The position numbers and the translations under genes are program-made. A model generated the notes under the pieces. The model saw only the letters and a list, made by a program, of their open reading frames with translations, was not told the origin of the DNA and searched no databases. From the NCBI GenBank assembly GCA_963082975.1, contig OY720345.1, positions 15,526,491 through 15,590,490 of the forward strand: a DNA stretch of 64,000 nt, given 5' to 3'. The DNA comes from Labia minor (lineage: Eukaryota > Arthropoda > Insecta > Dermaptera > Spongiphoridae). Positions 38,701 through 50,838 of the stretch are shown here, one piece after another. How positions within the stretch are numbered: position 1 is the stretch's first letter; each line of letters opens with the position of its first letter.

Positions 38701-41700
38701 TTTTTTGTTTTGAATGTGAGAGAATATCACACGACAACAAGAATTCTATCCATATTGAAATTAAGATAAGAGTTTTCAGTTTATTAAAATAAGCAATTTC
38801 CAAAATGAATTGAAATGTGATTGAAATTCTAAAGATGGTACCAGTATCTGATATATATATATAGTGAATGCTCTATATAAGCAACTCATTTGAACCAATA
38901 TCAATAAAAAAGTTTCTTATTGCGAAAAGTTGCTTATATAGAACAAAGAAGTATAAAAATACATATCTTCTGGGAAATATTTTTCCTTATTTCTTTTTAT
39001 AACTTTAATTATAACTATTCTAATAAACAGAAATTAACATCAATACTGGCAGCACAAAACACAAATATATTCCAATAACAGAATTTTTTATATAACAACA
39101 TAACGCTGTTGTGAACAGCTGACAACTCAAAGATTTAGCTTTAAAAATATAAGTTGTTTATACAGAACAGTTGAACTAAACAAAGTTGCTTGTATAGAAG
39201 TTGCATATATAGAGCGTTCACTGTATTGATGAAATATAATATAAAACAATGGGAAAATTTGATGAGCTATGTGTTGGTTTCTGTTGGCTGGTGATTGATT
39301 TTTGTTTTTACGATGAAATAATATGATTTCCAGTAATATACAGGTAAATGCTATAATTCCAAAACTATTCCAATTTAAAAGAATAAAAATTTTTACCTTA
39401 CATATATTAAATAAAATTATAATAATATAAAAAAAAATTTAATTTATTAAAAAAAAAAAATCCAAAATTAAACTAAATCAAAAATATTGTATAAATAAAG
39501 AAATAAAATAAAAAGAATAACCTTTTAGAACTTGTTTTGAAATAAAAGAGATGAAATACAAAAATAAAAAATTATCAGTGAGTGAAAAAAGACAATTTAA
39601 AGAGGAAAATCCAATGAACAGTTGTTTCGAAATTAAAATACTCAGTTTTTAGATACAACCACTTGAATTGTTTATGTTCAATGTTTAAATGTTTATGTTA
39701 ACATTTAATTGTTGTTAATCGTTGATTGTGTTAAAAACATTAATACTGATTATTAAATTTACGAAAATGAGATAACCACTGTTTCCGTTACATTAAAGAA
39801 ATGCTAATAAAAATAAGCTGGAGTGACTCCACTCGACTATCTCGCAATTTGAATTGGATTAAATAACATAATATATTATATTTAAATTAAATTTAATTAA
39901 TTATAAATTATAAATAATAAATATTAAACCAGCGCATGTTTGGTTTTTTATTGATGGCACCATGGCACGTGTTGGCGCGTGAGATTTGCAGTGTTAAAAA
40001 ATTAATTCTGGTACTTTCAGCGATTCAATCAAGCTGAAATTCTATATATAGCAGTTTTATACTATTATTAATCATGTGAAAAATTATCAAACATATAAAA
40101 CGTTGTAGGTAATGACCCTCTTCCGGTTGAGCTACATTTCTCAAAAGTTGATAGAAAACTATGAATTTTGAATAATGCTCATGTACCAAATTGCATCATG
40201 CTAGCTCAAACCGTTTTTGCGTAATCTTGCCTACATACATACACACACACACACATACACACACACACAGACATTTTTCTCAACCTTAGTGAAAATGATT
40301 CAGGAACCTTCAAAACGTATAAAAACATCAAAATCTCAACATCGAAAATTTTCGTGATCGCAATACTATCTCTGGCGAGATAGTAAAAAACAAACAAAAA
40401 TTGAAAATTAAGTGTTTGATTAGATTATAACAAAGTTGGAAAAAAAAATGATTTATTAAGTGATGGGAAAGAAAGTGGTATGTTTCAAATTCCCTTATTT
40501 TTATTTTTAATATACTTAAATATTATTATATCAATAAAATAAAATTAAAAAAAGGAAAGTGGAAATAAACGTAAACTTATAAGAAAAAAAAATATTAATT
40601 ATATTAAAAAAAAAAAAAATTGTCATCAAAAGAAAGGAATTTTTTTTTGATTGGTACTTAATAAAGAAAAGGAAAAGATTTAATATCAGTTTCTCTCAAT
40701 ATAATATATATATATATATATATTTATTTTATAATAAAAATAGGATGTCATAAAATAGAATTAGAAAATTTTTAATAGATATATAAAATGTATTTATTTT
40801 TTTAGTTTGTTGATTCATTCTTAGGCAATGATTCAGAATGGATATCTCAACAATTTTATTTATTTATTTTTGATTTGAAAAACAAATGCAAGGAATTTGT
40901 TATTTATTTATCTAAATCTAGAAATTTAGTTTAAAAATCAAAAAAAAAATCAAATCACATGATTAAATAGATTTTAAAAATAGTTTTCTTGTGCAGTGTT
41001 TAATGAATTTTTTTATCATTTTTTTTTTTTTATTGGAAAGAAGTCCTGGAGAGAGAGAGATAGGCATTCTTCCCTTTGCCAAGAGAGAGAGAGAGAGAGG
41101 GTTGTTATTGGTGTCTATCAATCTCAGTCCCTCGCATCTAACCTTTTTGCCCTTCTGGGGCGTCTCTTTCGCGCCTCGAGAGAGATAGAATCGGCCCTCC
41201 CTCTACATTTGGGGGAAAACCAGCCTCCGGGGTTGGGGTAATCGAATCCGGGGGGAGTTTTTCCAACCCCCCGAGTTTTGCACGTCCCTCGAGGGTTTCT
41301 GGTGGCCTATCTCACCCTCCACGATCTGCGTGTTGAATGAAGTGGGTGGAAGTGAAGGAGGAGGGAAAATGGGGAGAAAAGGAAGGGAAGAGAGTGAGTG
41401 AAAGAGGGTGGGGGAGGGGGGATATTGAAATGAAGGGAAATGAGATCAACTCATTTAACTAGAAATCAACTTTAGAGTTGGAATAAATAAATATTCACTT
41501 TTTTTTTTTAATGATAAAAAATAAAATTAAATCAAAATCAAATTTTTAACCTAGATAATTCAATATGTATTTTATAAACAGGGTTTATCTATTAATACGC
41601 TAATTAGTTAAAAAAAATTAAAAATGACAAAAAATATTTAATTTTTTCTATTAAAAAAAAATAAACAGAAATATTAGTTGAAATTTAAGCTGAATTAAAT

Positions 41701-44700
41701 TAAAATTTATGTACTTTGTCAATTAATCAAAATTTGAATAGTTCAAATTAATAATTGATCTGAAATTGTATATTATAAAAAAAAATTTATTTTCTTTATT
41801 TGACAAAATATTTCTACCTATAATAAGATAATGAAATTGTATTATCCATTATCTAGTTAGTTTTGAGATCAAAAGTTTTTACCACATGCATTAGCCACAT
41901 TCCTCCACCTATTCCTATAATAAATCTCCTCTAATCAATTCATATTTTCTTCTAATTTTCTCATATCTGACATTTATATGTATTTTCATTAAAAAATATA
42001 CTTGGTTTATATACATACACACGTTATTCACGTTTCCCACTTTCTTCTCTCATTAAACTATCTTGATTTTATAATTCCAAATCTAATTTTTAGACTGAAT
42101 AGAACATAATGTAATATCCTCCCTTCTCTACTAATATCAACTTTTCAAAGAAATTTTATTTCATAATTTTTCATAGTAGTTTATATCAAAATTTAAAAAT
42201 TTATTCATTTATAATGAACAATTTTTTTTTCAAAAACTATTTATAATAGGTCACTGACAATAAATACTATCATAAATTTAATAATACCAGATCTCATCAG
42301 TTCAATGATTTAATTAATTTTTGGTTAATTGAGGAATATTTTTTTGAAAGGATAACATTTTAAATAAATACTTAAAAATAATTAAATTAGAAAAATTCAA
42401 ATTTATAGAATTTGAATAGATACCTTAAATTATGCTTTGTGATCTATTATTAATAGTACCTATTAATATTTAAAATAAATAAACAAAAAAATATATGAAA
42501 CAATTTCAAATAATTTAAAAGAACATAAATTTAAAAAAAAATAGTCATAAAACTTATTGCCCTTAAACTTATGCACTGAAAGTCAGAAAAGTATGGTCTA
42601 CCGATATAACATAATATATATTTCGTAATTTGATTAAAAAATATTATTAAAATAAATATTTTTAATTTTATTTTATTTATAAGGAAGGGTTGTCCGGCGT
42701 TGTTCGGTGTTTATTTATTTATTATTAAATTTCTATTTTAAATTAAGAAAAAACTAACAAAGATGATTTTCCCCGAGACTGAAACCAATACAGATTAATT
42801 TTTCTTTATGAAAATTATATATGGTGTGAAATTCAAAAACAGCCCTTCAATTTATGCACTGAAAGTCAGAAAAGTATGGCCTACCGATATAAAATAATAT
42901 ATATTTCGTAATTTGATTACAAAATATTATCAAAATAGATATTTTTAATATTATTTAATTTATAATATTTTGTATTTATAAGGAAGGGCTGTCCGTCGTT
43001 GGTTAGTGTTTATTTATTTATTATTAAAATTCCTATTTTAAATTAAGAAAAAAACCCGAGGCTGAAACCAATACAGATTGATTTTTCATTATAAAAATTA
43101 TCTATGGTGTGAAATTCAAAAAAATCCTTCTAGCGGTTAATATATCCAAAATAGAAATAATATATACAATTTTTGCTAGTATAAAATAAGATAAATAAAA
43201 TTAAACCGAATATTTTTTTTTCAAGAAAATATGTTATTTTATAAAGAGGTAGGGTTTGTCTCAATCCTTTTTGTTCTTTGAAGAAAATGCAATATTTTAT
43301 GATTTTCCTTTTTTTTTTATAGTAAAAGAAATAAATATACTGAAACTTTTAAGACTCTCTTTCTCCTATCAATATCCTTATCAGAGAAAACCTGGAGATG
43401 GAGAGACTCACTTTTCGTGGTTATTTTTAGAATCGAAGGTGAAAATTGCAAATGGTTTCGATGTTTTTCACCTTCCAAAGCAGGTGAATTTTTTTTTCTC
43501 CCCCAATGTGTACCGGGTGTCGATGTAGCAAGGATATATAAAACATGCATGCGATGTTCAATGTAGAAAGAGAGAGAGAATTGTAGATTGGAGAAGAGGC
43601 GCATGCGTAGCACGCCACACGTTGATTGGTTTGCAAAAGCGCCGCCCTTGGTTTGAGAGGACAAACCGAAACGCCCTATCGAATTCCACACCACTACAAC
43701 CCTGTCCCTTAATTTCCCCTTTCATAGAATTTTTTTTTTGACACCCGCAAAACTCACTCTAGAAATAATCCGCCTGCAGTGAACATGCACAAACTTTGGT
43801 TTGTCAACGAATTTAATTCACAAAAGAGAAAGAGAGGGGGAGAGGAGAAGGGGCAGAAGGTTGAAAGAAGTAAACACCAACTTTAAATCTCATTCATTAA
43901 TTAATTGTCTTAAAGAGAGCTTTAAAATTGAAAAATGATTCATCATATACGAAACACGACTTTAAAGTCATCACAAAAGAGGAAGATTTTTTTTTTTTTT
44001 TTTTTGGAAATTCTCTCTTAAATGTTTTAAATGTATTCAATAAAAAATATTTTACAGTTTGTAAATAATATTTTACATTTTTTAATAAAAAATTTGGAGT
44101 ATTCCAGTCGCAAATTTACTAATTAATTACTAATTTAATACTGATTTAATTAATGAATGGATGGTGTTAAAAAAAAGATATTCTAAGTGGGAGTTGTTGG
44201 GACATGAAAAACTACTGAACGCGTTCCGGTTCTGAAAAAAGGTAAGGGAACGTCGTTCCCCCGCGTTCCCCTCCCAATACACCACTGTTTAATAAACATA
44301 TAAGATATTGCATAACGAGAAATTAATTAATTACATGATCTTTAAACATAATTAAAGAAATAAAAAGTAAAATTATATAAAAAGAATTTTGTTAACAAAT
44401 TCTACTCATTAAACATAATGATATTCCTATAAAAAAACAAATATAGGTATTTACTAAGTATTTAATTAATCACACAATTATTTATTTACTTTACTGATTT
44501 AATTAATGATGGTGTTAAAAATGTAAATATGGATAAAGTAATTAAATAAATCAATGTTCTTAATAAATAGTTCAATTTTTCGTTTATATTTAAATAAAAC
44601 ATAAAAAAAAAAGTTCGGGAGTGTCTCCACTCGACTATCTTACAAATTTGAATTGGATAATCTAGCTTTTTTCTAAATTTGAAAATTAATTAAAATTTTA

Positions 44701-47400
44701 TTCTATCCGATTTATACAGGATTTAAGGTTTTTAACATAATTTTCACTGATAACATTTTATTGAAATAAGAAGACTTTGTGGCTTAATACTATATTTTTG
44801 TGAGTTGTGAAAATTGCATTTGTTTTCAACTGTTTTTACCTGCATTTAACTTTAATCATAGTTTGATAAAAATGAAATACATTACCAGGTACTCGACGGA
44901 GACGTGGCAATTAATGTACCCATTACATCTCTTATATGGGCTGTTCAATGTGTATACAATTACATAAATTTATATGGATAGTGTAATTTGAATATGTATG
45001 TAACAGGGATTTTATATCATAATCGCACGTGTTTGGCTCTTTTTGCGTAACGTGCTGGGGCGTGATTGGCAGTCCACGTGGTAAAAAATTTAAAAAATTA
45101 ATTCCGGTACTTTCAGCGACTCAATCAAACTGAAATTCTATATATAGCAGTTTTATACAATTTTTAATCATGTGAAAAAATATAAAACCTTTACGTTTAA
45201 TTTCACGGCCAGATTAGAGGAAAACAAATGAAAACGTCGTAGGTAATGGTCATCTTCCGAATGAGCAACATTTCCCAAAAATTGATGAAAATTCCAAATT
45301 TTGAATAATTCCCGTGCACCAAATTTCATGATTCTAGCTCAAATTGTTTTTGCGTAATCTTGTCTACATACACTCACACATGCACAGACATTTTTCTCAA
45401 CCTTAGTGAAAATCACTCAGGAGCCATCAAAACGTATAAAAACATCAAAATCTCGACATCGAAAGTTAGTAAAAAGTAATTAAGTAAATGCAACCATTTG
45501 TATATTAAGATAATAATTTTTTTGTTAAATTTCTAATATATACCTAAATACGAGTACTATATGGTATTTTCAAATAACTTTTATTAATTTTATACATTTA
45601 ATGGACAATTGCCATTGTATGCTTTTAGTCAAAATTAAAATCAAAAGTTTTAACTAAAACAAGAGAAGAAATGTGAATTTTTTTAAAATTTAATACAAGT
45701 ACACCCAGTATACTGTAATACATCAGAGGGCTTAGCATATTATAAGACAATACTTAATTCATATTTTTGTAATATATGTGAAATATTTCAATGAGAATAA
45801 TTTCTTGGTCATTTCAGGCAGAATAATAGTAGATAATATTTAAAATTAAAAAGACAAATAAATGGTGGATAAATATACATATGCATTTAATTATATAAGT
45901 ATAGGTATATTTAATTTTTTTTTTTTTTTGTTCTTTATTTTTCAAATGTACCGGTTTTCCTATTTTCGTTTATTTAAATAAGTTATCATGAGAGAGTGAG
46001 AAAGAGAAGCAAACTTCAACTTTTATCTTTCTCCTCCACAGAAGAGAAATTCAATTTCCTCTCTCAGTAAAATTATCCCCTTTTTTCTCTTTTCCTCTTT
46101 TCTTAAAATAGGGAATCTTTAGGGTGGAAAAAAAATGCTATAAAATGTTATCTCGAATATATAAAAAAAAATGGAAAAGTAAAAAATAAGGTCTTTTTTT
46201 AATCTTTGATTGAATTTTTAAAAGAAATAATATAATGAACATCAAAAGGACTTATTATAAGATTATTCTACATTAAATGAGATATCAACTATTCAAGACA
46301 AATGTGCTTTTTATGTATCTATTTACATATTTAAAAATATATTTATGATGCCAGGTGAGCAAGCTTTTGCCATAAGCGGCAGCCCCGCATAACAACATTT
46401 AATAGCTTAATATATCCAAAAACCAAATCCATCAGGTACAACTCAAATTTTATGACATAACAACAATTTTTATATATAACGATAGATTTAAAAATGAGCT
46501 GTGGCCAGGCACAGAAACGACCGACGATTCGAAATAAATTAATTTTCAAACAGCAATATATTTATATATAAAAAAATATTTTTAAAACTTGAATTAAAAT
46601 AACTAAATTATATTATTTTGCTTTTTATTTTTAGTTTACCTACTCAATTATTAATTACTACTATATTTTAAAGTGGAAAATTTCCGACAATGAATATAAA
46701 ATTAATTCTTTGAAAACTACCACTTCCTGTTACCTGATATACACGAAACTTTGATGAATTCATGCTACCGATGCATTAAGTAAATATATCAAATTTTATC
46801 AAAATCTGTTGAGCCGTTCAAGCTGTACACGTCTATAAGGACACAATGGACAGATGGACGGACGGACAAATCTAAAAATACTTTTTTTCTGTTAAGAAAA
46901 TGCATGATTCGTGAAGATATGTAAAAATATCTACATGTGAAATTTGGTGTGAAAATAATTCCTTATACAATATTATTATTATATAAAAATACATATTCAC
47001 AAATATTTTTAAAGATGAAATATAATACTATTTGGTAAAAACAAAAATTTATTTATTAATAAAAATCTTTGATGATTGGAGTTAAATTTTTGGCTCCCGC
47101 CTATAATAATAAATATAAATCTTATAAAATAAAATTTAAAATTCATTAATTGTCAATTTTAATAGATGATTTACACTCCATTGAATGCAATGTTTTATTA
47201 TTTATTTATTTTTTTTGGTGGATTAAAATAAAATTTTTATGTATGTGTTGGCCTCCTATCATCTTCCTCAAATAAAAATATTAAAATTAGATCCTAAGAC
47301 ATTTCTAATAATCTAGTTAGGAGACTTTTACAATAATATTATATAATGAAAAGGATTGATTAATAAAATTCATTAATATTAATTTTTAGATGATCATTTG

Positions 47401-47437
<37 letters not shown>

Positions 47438-50400
47438 TGATAAAATTAATCGAAAAAATATATTTTGTATGTTGTATTATTACTGACCATGTGGATGCGC
47501 AGGATGATGACTTAGGTGGGGTGCTGATCCTAATCCTGGTTGTCCTGTACCCAGGCCAACTCCAACTCCACCCGCGGGAATCGCCTTCCCCTGTAATGGG
47601 CAAAGCTACATGTCAGTTCGTCCCTTGCAATGTTCTCGCTGAATTGGTTGCTCACCACTTACCTGCACATAATCAGCCTTGCAAATAAAATTATTATCAT
47701 CGAGCACATAGAGTTGCTCACCAGTGGAGAGCTGTTTTCGGCATACGAGACAGGTGAAGCAATTTAAATGGAATACCTTGTCTCGGGCTTTACGAACGAG
47801 GTCAGAGGGAGAGATCCCTTCGGAACAACCGGAACACTTGGTCCCATAACGTCTAAACACAAACACAAACACATACCAGTACAATTAAAAATCATCTTCA
47901 TTAATTATAGAAGAATTTTAGGTAATGGTTAACGAGACGGGTCATTTCTCGGATTTTGATGAAACTTCGCTACTTGATTCATTAATTAATTCTAAGAAAC
48001 TTTTTCCTTAGAGAAACTTCTATTTTTCGAGATAAATCAATATTTTTTAAGTTTGACAGATTAGTTAGTTATGAACGTCAAAATGTGTAGCCATTAAATA
48101 ATGTTTTATTGACTAATTTACTAATTATTGACTTATTTTCTAATTTTTGGTTTTTTTCGGTTCGGTTTGGATTTATGGAAATTATCTAATTAATTATTTT
48201 TTTAATTTCTCTATACCCAATCCAAACTAAAACAATACCTCCCTTACTATCGTCGGTCGGTAAAAAAACAAACCAGAAAATTAGTGGAGCCCTCTGCTGG
48301 TCAAATGGATAAAACATGGTAGCTAAATAGAATATCAATAGATTTATATCCAAACTGTAATCCTTTTTATCTCGAAAACTAGAAAAAAGTTTCTTAAAAT
48401 TAATCAAAGAATCAACTGGCAAAGTTTCATCAAAATCCGTCTAGTTAACAATTACCAAATTTTAAAAATATATTCATTTCAATTATCTTTTTCATTATCA
48501 TATTACACACTTTTAAACAAAAACCTTAAATATTTAATAATAAATAGATTTCAATATTAATTTTATAATATAGAAATAATAATATTATATTAATTATATC
48601 AATCTCAGATATAATATCATTCAATTAATATTCAACACATTAGTTAATTAATTATTTCACAATTAAGAACGGTTAGGAAATAAATTTTTGAATTTTAAAA
48701 TCAAATTTTATTTTATAGTTGGTTATTATTTATTTTATTCATATTCACACAAATTTTATTGTGTCTAGGTCGTTGAAGAGAATTAAGATTACTTACATCA
48801 AATTCAACTATAAATTTAAATATATGATACTATAAATGTATTTTAAATGTAGTTCTGAAATACCGCAAACTTAAGATGGTAGGTCATGAAATATTTCAAT
48901 AATAAAAAAATGTTATTAGAATCAAAAAATAATAAATAAAACAAAATAAAATCGAAATATATGACAAATCTGAGATTAAATCCTATTAAAAAAAATCGAA
49001 AACTATTATCATATACTAAATAAATAAATAATGTTATATAATCTAATCCGTATACGTAATTTAAATGAGGATAGATCAATCAATTTTGAAGTAAATTTCA
49101 AATATATTAGATATATAATATTTTAATATCAAGAAAATATATATTAAAATATCTTATATCGTATTATATACGAGATATATAATTATTAATATATAGAAGC
49201 GATTAAATGCTATTAATATTAATAATAATTATAGTGATATATTGATATTATAAATAAATTATACATTTTTTATATTGCACAATTTAAAATCTAAAAAAAA
49301 AATATTTTGATATGAATTAAACGAATAATTAAAATAAATTTATATTTTTAACCCATTTTTTTAAAAAAAAATGATACTTAATTGATTAATGTAAATTTTA
49401 TTTATAATTTTTATAAATTTTTATTTAAAATTATTAAAAAAAAATTTCTTAAATTAATTTGCTGTTTGTTTGTTTCTTTTATTTTATTTTTTCTTATTTT
49501 TTATTTTTTTCTTATTAATCTTAAATCGAATTGGTTTCATCAAGAAGCAAGTAATAATAACGAAAGTGTGCGATTAACGTTTCTATTCTAAGTCACGTCC
49601 ACAGGTAAGCAACGGGAATTTTTGATTTACAACGGACGTCTACAGCTGACTGACTAGTCATTTGAGTTATGACTTTTCTGAAGCTAATGTCATATGGATA
49701 ATTAAAAAAAAAACCTAGTGAATCAAATTAAATTATTTTTTAAAAACAAGGTGAACAAAAAAAAAAAATAAAAATAAAATAAAATAAAAAATAAAAATAA
49801 GAAAAAAAATAAAAAATAAAAATAAGAAAAAAATAAAAAATAAAAAAATAAAAAAGGTTCGTTTTAGAGGTGGAATTTTTTTGTAATTTAAAGGATTCAA
49901 ATAAAATTTATTATAAAAATTATAAATATATTCATTATAAGTAATCTATTAATTTTTTTGATTTTTAAAAACTATAGTGTAGTTGTTCTCAACCTTTTTG
50001 GACCAAACTCCCACTTCGTAAGGCTAACTTGATAATTCCCCCCCTATAAATTTTAACAGATAAAAATTGCATGAAAATCCCTAATATAAGGTAGGTACAC
50101 TTGGTGATACTTAGAGTCATATTGAAAAATCGAGTTTCTGAACCTGATCGCAAAATTGACATATTTTTTTTTTAGAACTATATTGAAAAAAATTGAAAAA
50201 ATGGGAAATGTTTAAAAGCCTGTTCGCAAAATCATCTTAACTTTTTTTTAGAGTTGAAAATGATTTCGCCCCCCAAAAAATAACTAATCGCCCCCTTTAA
50301 GACGTCGATCGCACAGGTTAAGAATCACTACTATATATAGTGTAATCTAATGATAATAAAGGCAAATAAAATCAAATGACTATATATATATATATATATA

Positions 50401-50776
50401 GATTACTCTCTTTATTATCATTTGATTACAACTATAATTATTAAATATAAAAAAAATTAATAGATCTATATATATATAATAAAAGATTATATTATATATA
50501 TATAATAGAAGAATATATTATATACAGTGAGGTGCAAAAAAAGTGGAACGCTTAGAAAAATTTGATTTTTTTCAAATAATTTTCAGGAAAAACATACATA
50601 GGGTTTTATTGAAACTTTTAATTCGTTCTTACAAATATTTTTAAACATTTTTAGAGTGAAAAGAATGTATTACTTTAATTTAAAATCTTTAAAATTAAAT
50701 TTATTTAAAAAAATCAAATTTTTCTAAGCGCTCCACTTTTTTTGCACCTCAGTGTATATATAATAGAAGAATACAT

Positions 50777-50838
<62 letters not shown>

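Larger units (their letters stand above)
30107..47487 (-). other. Lim1 intron 3, 17.4 kb
   Basis: The largest intron, between the post-LIM linker exon and the acidic linker exon (donor gtcagt, acceptor cttttgacag). It carries HINE-like copies (32636, 33321, 34865, 39818, 44616, 46493), hAT, mariner and pogo-type elements (31185, 36064, 38862), tandem duplications (37870, 42567), and GC-richer unique islands near 33955, 36715, 38405, 41035 and 43370. No other gene was recognised in it on either strand. Confidence 0.8.

Noticed and set aside
40206-40397. Open frame ending in Cys/Val repeats
   Set aside because: Translation of a family-1 HINE with its CA microsatellite.
43256-43694. Overlapping open frames on both strands, up to 125 codons
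   Set aside because: No splice sites in phase with Lim1, no domain, and no consistent frame; treated as a non-coding GC-richer island.
49382-49591. Phe/Leu/Ile-rich plus-strand frame resembling a membrane peptide
   Set aside because: It is a by-product of AT-rich low-complexity DNA; the following GTAAGC after CACAG has no matching exon.
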